DNA of 64,000 nt, taken from NCBI RefSeq assembly GCF_000203815.1, contig NW_004457715.1:372001-436000 (forward strand), written 5' to 3'. Source of the DNA: Cavenderia fasciculata. Its lineage: Eukaryota > Evosea > Eumycetozoa > Acytosteliales > Cavenderiaceae. Below, in pieces: positions 28,535-38,884 of this stretch. Both the position numbers and the translations under genes were made by a program. The notes beneath the pieces were generated by a model that was not told the origin of the DNA, ran no database searches, and saw only the letters and a program-made list of their open reading frames with translations. Positions within the stretch are counted from its first letter, which is position 1; every line of letters begins with the position of its first letter.

Positions 28535-29140
28535 ATGAAATTTCACATTTTATTATTATTAATTGTTATTATTGGTTCTGTTATTGCCAAACAACAATAC
28601 ATTCAAATTAAAGAGTATAGTGACAAGTGTAAGAGTGTTTACACTGAAAGATATGCTCTTACAGACACTTGTCTTTATGGTACCCATTACAGTTGCAATG
28701 GATTGTTTGAACCAAAGGTAACCATCAGTCAATATGTTGACATGGAATGCAAAGAGTCAACCAAAAACACAACCTATCCAACTGGAAAGTGTGTCGATGA
28801 TGTCTACTTTTCCGATGCTGCCTCTGTAGAATTCAAATGTGTCGACAACTTTGAATTGCCAGACGATACATTTACCACCATCTTTTACAACGGTACCTGT
28901 GATGACAACTGGAAGCAAACCACTGTCTTTTATACCGAATCAGTTTACCAAAATACTTGCATCCAAGATATCGGTAACAACACCTCTTATTATATTCTAT
29001 GTGAAGACCAAAGTGACAGAAACTACTTTAGATACAATTTCGATGACCAAGATTGCTATGGTATCACTCCAAATGCCACTGAAGTTCAAACTTATCCAGC
29101 TTGTGGTACTTATCTTTCTACCACTTATTATTGCACATAA
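28535..29140 (+). CDS. Secreted Cys-rich protein, tandem copy 1
   Basis: Single exon, 201 aa. Residues 1-18 (MKFHILLLLIVIIGSVIA) form a clear signal peptide. The mature part has about 14 Cys and several N-glycosylation sites (NTT, NGT, NTS, NAT), and no TM segment. Shared landmarks with the next gene are YIQIKEY near the mature N-terminus, HYSCNG, TYPTGKCVDD, CVDNFELPDDT, FYNGTC and a C-terminal Cys-Thr. I do not recognise a named domain; it looks like a dictyostelid-specific secreted family. The promoter region carries a TATA-rich stretch just upstream (28480-28530). Confidence 0.85.
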   Translation: MKFHILLLLIVIIGSVIAKQQYIQIKEYSDKCKSVYTERYALTDTCLYGTHYSCNGLFEPKVTISQYVDMECKESTKNTTYPTGKCVDDVYFSDAASVEFKCVDNFELPDDTFTTIFYNGTCDDNWKQTTVFYTESVYQNTCIQDIGNNTSYYILCEDQSDRNYFRYNFDDQDCYGITPNATEVQTYPACGTYLSTTYYCT

Positions 29141-29166
29141 ATTTAAATTATTTAATATTAAATTAA

Positions 29167-29197
<31 letters not shown>

Positions 29198-29450
29198 ATA
29201 TAAATAAAACATACATTAATATTTATTCACCTTTAAATTAAATTGAGTCATTTTTTAAAAGTAGGGTGGTTCTAATATTGGTTGGCTGGTCGAGACCTCG
29301 CGAGGTCTAACTACTCCACACACACACACAATGTTCTCTCTTTAATTATGTCTGCGGTACTACCAATTTAAAACCAAACACTTTAAATGGTATACCAAAT
29401 ATGAATGTTCTTACTTGTTACTTACTTACTTAATACAACCTATATAAATT
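29141..29450. other. Spacer between tandem secreted genes
   Basis: 310-bp spacer. It starts with a TAAA/AAAT tetranucleotide run (29161-29207), then holds a perfect 16-base palindrome at 29293-29308, and a short CA repeat at 29317-29329. Confidence 0.5.
29293..29308. promoter_or_regulatory. Perfect 16-base palindrome AGACCTCGCGAGGTCT
   Basis: Exactly self-complementary, centred on CGCG, in an otherwise AT-rich spacer, 143 bp before the start of the second secreted paralogue. A site for a dimeric DNA-binding protein or an RNA hairpin is possible; neither is shown. Confidence 0.4.
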
Positions 29451-30137
29451 ATGAATAAACAATTACTTGGATTATTATTATTATTTTTAGTTAATATTTT
29501 CAACCTGATTGAAAGTAAACAACAATTGCAACAACAACAACAACAACAATATATTAAAATAGAACAATACAATAAAGAGAGTGAAGCCAATTGTTCAAAT
29601 GGAGCAGCAGTAATAATCCAATACTTTCTTGCTGACAATTGTCTCGTGGGACAACATTTTAGTTGTGTCGGTAACAATGTGATTTACAAATCATCACAGA
29701 ATGTAGATTGTCGACACTTTGATAAGACCATCGTATATCCCATTGGAGAATGTGTCAATAATGGTGAAGATAACTACAACTCTATCTTTTTGTGTGTCGA
29801 CAATTGGGAGTTTACTAGTAATTCTCTAACATCTATTGGATATAATGGAACCTGTGAAGATGATAATGATAAAGATGATGATAAAGATAAAGATGATGGT
29901 CTGTTATGGAAAGATAAAACTATACTACTAGTCAATTCAATAATACAAGGTGCATGTTTACGAAATGATAATAAGACATCGTATATGGTCACATGTCAAG
30001 ACAATGACGATCGTTACTATCAATACTATGAATTCGATGGTGTAGGTGATTGCTCTATCAACTCGACACTACAAAGAAAAGAGAGATTTGTACATGACTG
30101 TAATTCTAAAGAATCTTATATTACTCTTTGCACTTAA
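29451..30137 (+). CDS. Secreted Cys-rich protein, tandem copy 2
   Basis: Single exon, 228 aa, starting with a signal peptide (LLGLLLLFLVNIFNLIES). It is a diverged tandem paralogue of the preceding gene: YIKIEQY for YIQIKEY, HFSCVG for HYSCNG, VYPIGECVNN for TYPTGKCVDD, CVDNWEF for CVDNFEL, and YNGTC in both. It differs by a short Gln run after the signal peptide and by an acidic Asp/Lys insert (DNDKDDDKDKDD) right after YNGTCED. The insert is repetitive GAT/AAA-type codons, so it probably arose by slippage. Function unknown; extracellular location is inferred. Confidence 0.85.
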   Translation: MNKQLLGLLLLFLVNIFNLIESKQQLQQQQQQQYIKIEQYNKESEANCSNGAAVIIQYFLADNCLVGQHFSCVGNNVIYKSSQNVDCRHFDKTIVYPIGECVNNGEDNYNSIFLCVDNWEFTSNSLTSIGYNGTCEDDNDKDDDKDKDDGLLWKDKTILLVNSIIQGACLRNDNKTSYMVTCQDNDDRYYQYYEFDGVGDCSINSTLQRKERFVHDCNSKESYITLCT

Positions 30138-30578
30138 AATAACTATAAATATAACTTAATGTTAATAATAATAATAATAAAACTTTTCTTCAAACAACAT
30201 TGAAAGTCTATGATGATCATGTGCTGCGGTCCCTTTAATTATTATTAATTTTTGTTTTTTATTTTTAAAATATCATCATCCTTTGCTTCAAAGATAGATA
30301 GGATAAATAGAACATATTAAGGTTGTAAAGAATACAAATATTCGAGAGACACGATAGAGAGCGATAAACATACCAATTTGAAAAGAGGAGGATAATTAAT
30401 GATGATGACAACCACAATGATACACTACTCTTAATTAGAACATCATCATAATCACACTGCATCATCATCATCATCGACACTATACCTCTACTTCTACATC
30501 CACTCTTCATCATCATCATCATCACCATATTTATTATATAGAACACAATCAAATAACAAATCAAATCAACCAACAAAC
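30138..30578. other. Intergenic spacer
   Basis: 441-bp spacer with AAT and ATC/TCA trinucleotide repeats (30166-30180, 30443-30475, 30508-30525). No ORF or RNA gene was seen. Confidence 0.5.
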
Positions 30579-32876
30579 ATGAAATTAAATATAGATCTTT
30601 TAACAACGATCATTCTTGGTGATTGTAATAGTAATAATAATAATAATCAAAGTAAACAATCAGAGTCAACTGTTGCTGTAAATAGCACACCATCAACTTT
30701 ATCTAGTTCCGATTTAAAAGATACAGTCGTTGCAACTACCAATAATCAAGAGGAAACAATAACCATAGCATCATCAGATAGTCTTGATCAAAGTAACAAC
30801 AACAATGATACAAGAAACATTGTAACAGATTTAACAACTACAACTACAACAGCAACAATAACTAATGAAACACAACACAAACAACAACAACAACAACCAA
30901 ATGTAAATAGTAATAATAATAATGATAACAACAATAACAACCATGATTCAATACAACAACAACAAACCAATATAGAACAAGATAATTCAAGTCACTTGCC
31001 ATTTGTACAATTTACTTCGACTTTGGTGCCTGTATCTTCTTCATTTTCACCATCACCTGGATCATCTATACTTTCTGGATCACCTATAACCTTTTCTCCG
31101 ATATTACCTGGTCATCTTCATAGTTCTCTCAACAATAGTGTCGATTATGAGATAAGTAGTGGCGTTCAATATCATCATACTGGCGGGTCTGGACACAGTC
31201 GGTTAACTGATAATATCCTTTCCCCGCCACAATCTCCCCTACAACATTCATCATCTTCTTCATCCCATTCTTCAACTACGCCACCTGTTGTATCACCAAG
31301 ATCTCCTATCATCACCTATCCAGTAGTTTCTGGAATTGGAAATAATTATAAAAATGATTCTCAAACAAATAATAATAATCAAAATAATCAAAATAATCAA
31401 AATAATAATAATAGTACTAACATTACTTCAAATAATAATCAACATAATAATAATAATACGAATAATAATACGAATACGAATACGAATAATACGAATAGTA
31501 ATAATAATAATAATCCAAAAAATACAACGCCTAGAGGATTATCATCAAGTACAGGAAGTAATAGTAATACAACAAATATAAATAATCAAAGTAATAATAA
31601 TAATACTAATAATAACAAAACAACTACACCATCAACACCAAAAGGCAAACAAAATGTATATCCAAAGCCACCAAATCACCAGAATCATCGATTAAAACAA
31701 CGTACATTATTTGAAAAATTGTATACAGAGAGTGGATTTACTTCGGCAAAATCATGGTATGAACGAAATACAGAGCACAGCGAGTTTACATTGGGAGAGC
31801 AACAGTTTACACTCTTTTTGCGATTTTTGACCGATTTTTCCACCTTTGAAATACTGGATATCTTTGATTCGTTGGACAAGGATGATATTGGTCGTGTTGG
31901 TTTTGAAGAATTCTTTTTATTGGTTGCACTCTTTGCAAGTAGAGAATGTGGTCAGACTACAAAATTCCTCTATCAACACAGTAAAGTCATGTTTGAAATC
32001 GTATCTGGTCGCAGTTGTATTCGGTCCGATGGAACTATTGATCCCTCGTACACTATCAACTTTCATCGATTCACCAAACTCGGACGTGTCCTCGGTATAC
32101 CCGAGTATCAAATGCTCAACAGTTTGGAAAATTTCAATTTAACCATATTTGATCGTATCAATTTCGAATCATTCCTTCTCTACTATTTTGTTATCCTAGA
32201 CGAGTGGGATAGATCATCTTACACTTTTCTTAAAGTTTTATTTTATGATCAAGATTATACAGAAATAATTGATGATTCTCAAAGTAATAATTCTTCTTCT
32301 TTATCTTCTTCTTTAAATAATAATAATAATAATAATATAAATAATAATATAAATAATAATATAAATAATTATAATAATAATATAAATAATAATAATGGTA
32401 TAAAATCTTCAAATGGAATTCAACAACCTCCTACATCACCTCAACAACAAAAAATTAAAAATATTACGATAACAAGTACAACATTTAAAGATTTTTCAGA
32501 GGAATTTAAAAAGTTTATAGATAGTCTAAGTAAATTGGATATGTCACAAAAAGAAAATCTCATCAGCATGCTCATTCAACATGGAATCTTTGGATTCGAT
32601 GATGCTAGAATGGTACCCATCGATCGATGGGCAGACATGATTAAAAAGAATTTAACCAGAAAAATATTCCTAAAGGCTTTATACGATAGATTACAACACC
32701 TTCCACTTCATATTCAACAATTAAACCAACAACCACAACAACAATCAAGTATACCTTATCAACCAGGAATACGACATCAACAACAACAAAATAATAATAA
32801 TAATAATAATAATAATCATTCACCAAATCAAAATTTCAAGGCACTTAAAAGAATATTTAACTTTAAATCATCTTGA
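30579..32876 (+). CDS. EF-hand protein resembling EFCAB9, with Asn-rich flanks
   Basis: Single exon, 765 aa. Residues 1-365 are low complexity (Asn, Gln, Ser, Thr, Pro). A folded region spans ~370-555: LFEKLYTESGFTSAKSWYE, then FLRFLTDFSTFEILDIFDSL, an EF-hand loop DKDDIGRVGFEE near 430, FLYQHSKVMFEIV, and a second, degenerate EF-like unit (LTIFDRINFESFLLYYFVIL). Its order and spacing resemble animal EFCAB9, a small EF-hand protein best known as a calcium/pH sensor of the sperm CatSper channel. After an Asn run, a helical block (FKDFSEEFKKFIDSLSKLDM to LTRKIFLKALYDRLQ) follows. Calcium binding by the first loop is likely from its acidic positions 1, 3, 4 and 12. The partner in amoebae is unknown. 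Confidence 0.75.
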   Translation: MKLNIDLLTTIILGDCNSNNNNNQSKQSESTVAVNSTPSTLSSSDLKDTVVATTNNQEETITIASSDSLDQSNNNNDTRNIVTDLTTTTTTATITNETQHKQQQQQPNVNSNNNNDNNNNNHDSIQQQQTNIEQDNSSHLPFVQFTSTLVPVSSSFSPSPGSSILSGSPITFSPILPGHLHSSLNNSVDYEISSGVQYHHTGGSGHSRLTDNILSPPQSPLQHSSSSSSHSSTTPPVVSPRSPIITYPVVSGIGNNYKNDSQTNNNNQNNQNNQNNNNSTNITSNNNQHNNNNTNNNTNTNTNNTNSNNNNNPKNTTPRGLSSSTGSNSNTTNINNQSNNNNTNNNKTTTPSTPKGKQNVYPKPPNHQNHRLKQRTLFEKLYTESGFTSAKSWYERNTEHSEFTLGEQQFTLFLRFLTDFSTFEILDIFDSLDKDDIGRVGFEEFFLLVALFASRECGQTTKFLYQHSKVMFEIVSGRSCIRSDGTIDPSYTINFHRFTKLGRVLGIPEYQMLNSLENFNLTIFDRINFESFLLYYFVILDEWDRSSYTFLKVLFYDQDYTEIIDDSQSNNSSSLSSSLNNNNNNNINNNINNNINNYNNNINNNNGIKSSNGIQQPPTSPQQQKIKNITITSTTFKDFSEEFKKFIDSLSKLDMSQKENLISMLIQHGIFGFDDARMVPIDRWADMIKKNLTRKIFLKALYDRLQHLPLHIQQLNQQPQQQSSIPYQPGIRHQQQQNNNNNNNNNHSPNQNFKALKRIFNFKSS

Positions 32877-33038
32877 TAGTCATAGCCATAGTTGTACATA
32901 TATGAAATAATTTCAATAAAGAGAGAGATTTCTTAAATGTTACTCAAAAATATTTTCAGCAAAGTGATACATCCCGATACATCCATGCTTTTGAAAAAAA
33001 TGTTTCATAGTTTAACTATTTATACACATTTCTAGAAA

Positions 33039-34547
33039 ATGAACAACGAAAAAATACCATTCATTTTACAATCAAATATAATTTATTTAGCATGTACCTA
33101 TAGAGATAGATATCAATCTACTCATAGATTACATATTAAAGATCTATTCAATACTGCCAATGTTTCGAAAAGATGGAGAGCATCGGTTAAACGGTTAGTT
33201 GTACAATACTTTCCTCTGGTGTTCAACCCAAGTCACTCTCTTCGAGAGTATAAAAGACATCTTTCAAATCCTTTATGTCTATATGACCACATTCAAGTGA
33301 TCAAACCAAACTTGCAAAAGGGTTCACAAACGATGCCACTCGAGAGTAACCTAAAGTACATAACAGAGAATGACAAAAGAATGCAATGGTTTCAAGGTTC
33401 ATTTCTCAATCAACTAGAGACAATAGATTTGAATTACCTAAACATCAACATTCTATCAAGTGTTATGCCCATCTTGACATTGGTATTTCAAAGTCCTCTA
33501 CCAAAGTTAAATGCCTTGTACTTTCCAATTCAAAATACATCAGTCAAAGAACTTGTCATGCAACCAATACCAACATCAATACAACTACAACAACATCAAC
33601 AACAACAACAGCAACAACAACAACAACAACAAATAATACCAATACAACCATTAGAAATAGTAGAAATATTAAAAATCAGTTTAAATGATTTTGATTGGTG
33701 TCCTATTCTTTGTCATTTCAAACAACTGTTGGTTCTGGATGTTAGTGTCGTGAAAAGAGACTATTCAATCAATACTCTCTTTTCAAGTATCCCACAAACA
33801 GTATCTAAACTAAAGATATGGTTTGCTAGAGATACTACTCAATCTGAGATTCAATGGTGCTTGTTAACTCAATCAATAGAGATATTACAATTACCCGATC
33901 ATACAGAACCGACAGCATCATTGATTCAATACCTTTCAAAGAATAGTAACATTCAAGAATTGAATTATTTGTTGCCAGTAGATACGTCCTTGTCATTGGA
34001 TCTTTTAAAAACAACAAAGATAAAAGACATCAAACTACTGTTGGGGTCATCCATTCAAAGCGAGTTTCGTAATTCCACTCTTTCTTCAACAACAGAAACC
34101 ATCAACATTCAACTTTATCTTCAAGGTTTCTCTTCATTGCTATTTAGTGATTTACTATTATCAAGTTATTTGCCCAAACTCCAAACCATCAGCATCGACT
34201 TGGTATCAACCACAATGCCACCAGAATGTCTGTTTGATGTATTGATTGGATTAGTTCAAAAATCGAGTACATTACGAGAAATAAGACTAAAGATGCCTTC
34301 TCCTTCATTTCAATTAAACCAAAAGTTCTCACAGTCTTGGCCAACTTGGCATCCATTGCTCTGCGCAGCCATCCAAGATAGCAAGTCTATGAAGAAATTA
34401 GTTTATGTGGACCTAAATAGCAAGTTGATACCATTGGGAGTCAAACATCCCTTGCTGGAAAACTTAAAGAAATCAGAATTTGAAATATTAAACACAAATA
34501 ATGTAATCATAGATATGACAATGTTTAAATATAAAATAATAAAGTGA
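33039..34547 (+). CDS. F-box-like / leucine-rich protein
   Basis: Single exon, 502 aa. The N-terminus (IPFILQSNIIYLACTYRDRY through VSKRWRASVKRLV, residues 5-50) has the spacing of dictyostelid F-box-like openings: a helix followed by a K-R-W motif. The rest has loose leucine-rich segments (LEIVEILKISLNDFDWCPIL; LLVLDVSVVKRDYS; LPKLQTISIDLVSTTMPPEC) without strict repeat length. A Gln run lies near 185-197. Such proteins form large lineage-specific families in social amoebae and are thought to recruit substrates to SCF ubiquitin ligases; the substrate is unknown. There is a short 162-bp spacer to the gene before. Confidence 0.7.
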   Translation: MNNEKIPFILQSNIIYLACTYRDRYQSTHRLHIKDLFNTANVSKRWRASVKRLVVQYFPLVFNPSHSLREYKRHLSNPLCLYDHIQVIKPNLQKGSQTMPLESNLKYITENDKRMQWFQGSFLNQLETIDLNYLNINILSSVMPILTLVFQSPLPKLNALYFPIQNTSVKELVMQPIPTSIQLQQHQQQQQQQQQQQQIIPIQPLEIVEILKISLNDFDWCPILCHFKQLLVLDVSVVKRDYSINTLFSSIPQTVSKLKIWFARDTTQSEIQWCLLTQSIEILQLPDHTEPTASLIQYLSKNSNIQELNYLLPVDTSLSLDLLKTTKIKDIKLLLGSSIQSEFRNSTLSSTTETINIQLYLQGFSSLLFSDLLLSSYLPKLQTISIDLVSTTMPPECLFDVLIGLVQKSSTLREIRLKMPSPSFQLNQKFSQSWPTWHPLLCAAIQDSKSMKKLVYVDLNSKLIPLGVKHPLLENLKKSEFEILNTNNVIIDMTMFKYKIIK

Positions 34548-35403
34548 TATGGTAATAATAATTAATTTCTATTTTTAAAAAAGATTCAATGAATGGATCA
34601 CTCTCTGATATTTTTTTTGAACTTTGAATAAATATTAAGGCGCCTTCCAATTTTTTATCCACCCGGAGATTGGGCTATCGGAATGATTTTTTTGAATTAA
34701 TATCCTTCAAAGGGTTTTCTGCCACTCTGCGCAGTTGTCCAAGAAGCTCTTTGTGTCGTACCTTTTCGCCCTCCTTGTCAACTGGTAAAATAAGGAGTGA
34801 GTACGTTGGTTGCTAGCTTGTCTAGATATTTGATTATCCTATAATATTATTGTTATTATTATGTATTTTATTGTTGTTTATCAACCCATTGTTGATCACC
34901 ATTAATCTGATACGTGTTGAACACAAAAAGATTGATTTCTATATTTATTTTTAAATTCTCCCAATCGATACATTTATGTGTATATATCTATCAATCATAG
35001 AAAGAAAAAGCATAAATCAATCATCGTTATATAAGAGTACAGTCATCACACGATCACAATCATTCATTCATCATTCATTCATTGCTACACTTGCCTTTTA
35101 TATTTGTTTACCACTAATACATACACAATTTTGCTTTAAAGTACCCCCTAAACTTTAGATTAAAGCGATACACCCTCCACCACATTATTATCCATACTAC
35201 CCCCATCTACTTAACAATTCATTTTCGAATCAATAACATTAATAGAATCATATTAAATTAGGAAGCAATCAAATTAGATTCCTAAAAATAATAATTGAAA
35301 AAAAAGAATATTATTCTGATTCTGGTAGCAGAATCAGTCAACCATCACTATTTATAAACCAAAAAAAAAAATAGAAAGAAATATTAGTATTTTTAAAAAT
35401 AAT
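34548..35403. other. Intergenic spacer with coding-like island and a stem-loop
   Basis: 856-bp spacer. The part at 34630-34800 is much less AT-rich than its flanks and has coding-like minus-strand frames (see findings). A 9-bp stem-loop lies at 35316-35337 just upstream of the receptor gene, followed by a TATAAA at about 35351. Confidence 0.45.
35316..35337 (+). promoter_or_regulatory. Strong stem-loop upstream of the frizzled-like receptor
   Basis: A perfect 9-bp stem (CTGATTCTG / CAGAATCAG) with a GTAG loop lies 67-88 bp before the receptor ATG. It is followed by a TATAAA-type sequence and an A-run. It could be a promoter dyad or a 5' leader hairpin. Confidence 0.4.
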
Positions 35404-37442
35404 ATGAAATATCAAATAGATAATATAGTTGTGCTATTAGTTGCATTATTTGCAACGATTTGCATAATTGATTTTCCAACATCAAATGCTCAGTATTTTG
35501 ACCCAACTGCAAGATGTGAACCCTATGCTGGATATCCAGAATGTAGAGATAGATTAAAAAATCCAAGTATGTAATAGAAATTAATTAATTAAATCATCAT
35601 GAATGATTAATCGCTAATAATATAGATTTAATTTTCTACTATAGATTCAGTATGGGTATCAGAAACTATTACACAAGAATTATTGTATACCAATTTATCA
35701 ACGATGCTTGGTTCGATGCAATTTATGCCTCCTTCATGTGCCAATGAACATACCTTCAAGTTACTATGTAACCAGTATTTCCAAGAGTGTGTAGATGTTG
35801 TCGTTTCAGTCAATGCCAATATATCGGTGGCCTTATTTAATAAGCAATGTAGAGATGACTGTATACGTGGGTTGGCTGATTGTCCAATCGACAAGAGTTG
35901 TGCAGACCTAGTTCCCTATTACAATGTTTGGGAATTTCCAGAAAAGGAAAACACATTCAATCTATCATTGGTAGGAGGGAATGATTTTACGATTCAATGT
36001 TTTGCAACAGACTCTATTATTACAAATGGAGGTGATATTCCTTGTCCTCCACCATTCTATCTTAGAAACTCAACCGACAGACAAGCCGATATTGACGCAG
36101 GATACATGTTTATCCAAGATACTAGATGTGTTCTTCCATGCCCATCGCCATTCTTTTCTCAGTCTCAATGGGACCAACTCTCAAATATGGCCTATGTCCT
36201 AGGAACAATCTCATTTATTACCACTCTTTTCAACATATTTACCTATGGAGTACTCAATCGTAAATATGACAGACATTCTATATGTATCATTTTCATGTCA
36301 TTTTCATTTTGGCTTGTCATGTTGACTGATGTAGTCTTTCTCGGAACAGGATGGGAATTGAATTGTCCAGAACCAGATAGATATGGTAGACAAAGTGATG
36401 CTGGATGTGCAAGTACTGGTATTATTTTTCAAGTATGTTATCAACAAAAATATTTAATTCTAGAATTTAACTTTTATAAATATTAATTTTTTTATCTTTA
36501 GTTTGGTGTAGTTTCAGCAATTATGTGGTGGTCAACAATGTCATTTGATTTATGGATCGTTTTAAAAAAGGTAAAGAATACCAAATCATATGAAAAGCTA
36601 TACATTATTGTTATCAATTCAATAGCTTTGATTTTAACATTGGCACCATTGTCAAAGCAACAATATGGATACAGTATTGCTGGTCTTGGTTGTTGGATTT
36701 TAGAAGATAATTGGTTAAATGGAGTATTTTGGGGTCCATTATCTGTATGTATAATTCAAAAAAAATAGATATTTATTTATTTATAATTTTTAATATTAAT
36801 TTAATTTTAATTGATTGATTTTTTTAGGTATGTTTATTTGCAGGTATATCATTTATAGTTTTAATTCTTTATGAAGTATTCAAAATTGTAAATAGAGTAG
36901 ACACTGGTAAAAAGAAATCAATGAGAATTTTAAAGTATAATTTGAAACCTTTTCTCATTATTTTGTGTCTATTTGTTGAGTTTGCCTATATGTTTGGATA
37001 CCATTTCTACACCCAAGAGAATATGGACAAGTATGAAAAAGGATTGGAAGATTACATTATTTGTGTTGTTACAGGTGGAACCGATTGCACTGCCAATACT
37101 ATTCCATTTGGAGCACACTTTGTTTTCCTTTTCTTTATTAGGCTCATTGGTATCGAAGTAATGGTATTCTATGGTCTCAATAGAAGAGCAAAGAAAATAT
37201 GGATGCAATCATTTGTTTTTAATAATAGATTCTTTACCTTTTCATTCCAATCTACCAAATCAACAAGTGGTTCGAGTAAAGAACAAAATCAAAAACAAAA
37301 TAGTGTAGAAATGAAAAAGGTTTCATCAAGAACTGAAGAATCTGATGTTTCTGATAATCAAAATAATAATAATAATCAAAATCAAAATAATAATAATAAT
37401 CAGATGACATTAAATGTGGATGGTGCCACTGATAATTTGTAA
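35404..37442 (+). CDS. Frizzled/smoothened-like GPCR
   Basis: Exons 35404-35566, 35645-36432, 36502-36744 and 36828-37442 join in phase to 602 aa. A signal peptide (IVVLLVALFATICIIDF) is followed by a Cys-rich extracellular region (RCEPYAGYPECRDR; PPSCANEHTFKLLCNQYFQEC; CRDDCIRGLADC) of the frizzled CRD type, ending in CPPPF and CVLPCPSPFF. Seven TM segments follow, from MAYVLGTISFITTLFNIFTY to FGAHFVFLFFIRLIGIEVMV, with GCWILEDNW in an extracellular loop. The cytoplasmic tail (~75 aa) is Asn/Gln/Ser-rich. Dictyostelids have many such fsl genes but no canonical Wnt ligands, so the ligand is unknown. Plasma-membrane location is expected. It is convergent with the next gene, with only 86 bp between. 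Confidence 0.92.
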
Positions 37443-37528
37443 ATTATATCCATCATTATATCAATCATTCCCAAAATTTGTATATTTTTAAATAAATTAT
37501 TATTATACACCTTTCTTTGTACAATAAT

Positions 37529-38440
37529 TTATTTGATAAAAGTCAAGATTGCAGATCTTAAGTTATCCAATGATTTTTCTTCTTCTTCTCCCAACTTCAT
37601 TACAACAGCAAAATGAGAACCTTGAGCATCAGTGAATGATTCAACATTGGTGTATTTGCATTGTTGGCTGAGATGAGTTACAAAGTTTGATGATTGTGGT
37701 GGGTTGACCAATTGGTCAGTTGGTGCATGTACAATTAACCATTTAAGTGATGCGTTATAATCTGAACGACCATGTGAAACTATTTGTTGTGGTGCCTCCC
37801 AATCCGAAGATGAATTGAATACAAACTCAATCTCTGAGATGTAGTCTGGATAGTCACGAATGAGCTGTGAGATATCATAGATGCCCTGAATACCGATACA
37901 CGATCTAATTGTGTATGGAGATGATGGAGTAAGGTAGTCTGTTGGTTTCAAAGCAATCATTGAAATCATATGAGCACCACAACTATGACCAACGAGATGA
38001 ATGTTATTGGAATCGTAACGATAGTCTGATTGATTGTCAACCAACCAACTAATAGCTTGTGCCAAATCTTGATTGTGAGTTGGATATCTAACAGGTACTT
38101 TATGAGCCTTCTTTGATAGACGATAGTTTACAACGGCTACAACAATACCTTTTGATGCAAAGTATCTACCCATTGTAAGGTAATCAGACTAAATGAATGA
38201 ATGAATGAATGAATGAAAAAAAGTTAGTATCAAAAGAATAAGGGAACAAAGCATATTATATAATGGTATCTAAATATATACTTTATCACGATCCATCCAA
38301 AAACCTCCATGAACATAGACCATCAAAGGAAAGAGAGTACCTGGTTCAACACCATCAAGTGAAGGTTCATAGATATCCATCTTTTGAGAAGAGTGTTGAG
38401 TTGCATATGCAATATCATAATAAATAGCTGTCTTGTCCAT
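37529..38440 (-). CDS. Kynurenine-formamidase-like alpha/beta hydrolase
   Basis: Two exons, 38440-38282 and 38188-37529, join in phase to 272 aa. The oxyanion motif HGGFW (residues 44-48) matches the HGGxW of arylformamidase. The nucleophile elbow is GHSCGAH with Ser122; Asp211 (HAPTDQLV) and His247 (QGSHFAVV) fit the rest of the triad. Kynurenine formamidase hydrolyses N-formylkynurenine in tryptophan breakdown; other members of this esterase group act on small esters, so the substrate is an inference. No signal or transit peptide is visible, which suggests the cytosol. It is divergent from the following secreted-protein gene. Confidence 0.85.
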
Positions 38441-38884
38441 CTCTCTTTGTAATAATCTTATTTGTTAAAACAAAAGATGAATTCTCAAAAGCATGAACAT
38501 CCTTAGGTGGGTCAAAAAAAAAAGCAATAAAAATGAATTTAAATTAGAGAGATATTAATCATAGTAGTAAACATCTATGTATACAAATAGTACAATTATC
38601 TAAAATACTTATTATTATTATAGTGATGGGCAATGACCCAAAATATTTAGTATAAGATAGATTTTTCAAAAAGACGAATCTAGATCTTTTAACTACCTGT
38701 TTCACAGAAATCAATTTCATATTTCATTCCAATTCGTTCAGTACTGGTCGACGACTTCTCCTTTACCAATTCTTCTTATACTATACGTCATCATTATCAC
38801 ACGACTACTGACTACATAACATCCCTTACAAATCAACATTTTATCTTCTTGATCATTATCAATAGTTATAGATTAGCAACAACG
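38441..38884. promoter_or_regulatory. Divergent promoter region
   Basis: 444-bp spacer between the hydrolase gene (-) and a secreted-protein gene (+). No defined motif was recognised; the part at 38690-38870 is less AT-rich than the rest. Confidence 0.4.

Noticed and set aside
29281-29320. Possible tRNA-like fold around the CGCG palindrome
   Set aside because: No A/B-box pair and no cloverleaf; only the palindrome is supported.
34976-35158. 60-codon plus-strand frame rich in Ser/Ile/His
   Set aside because: No coding signature; AT-rich simple sequence.
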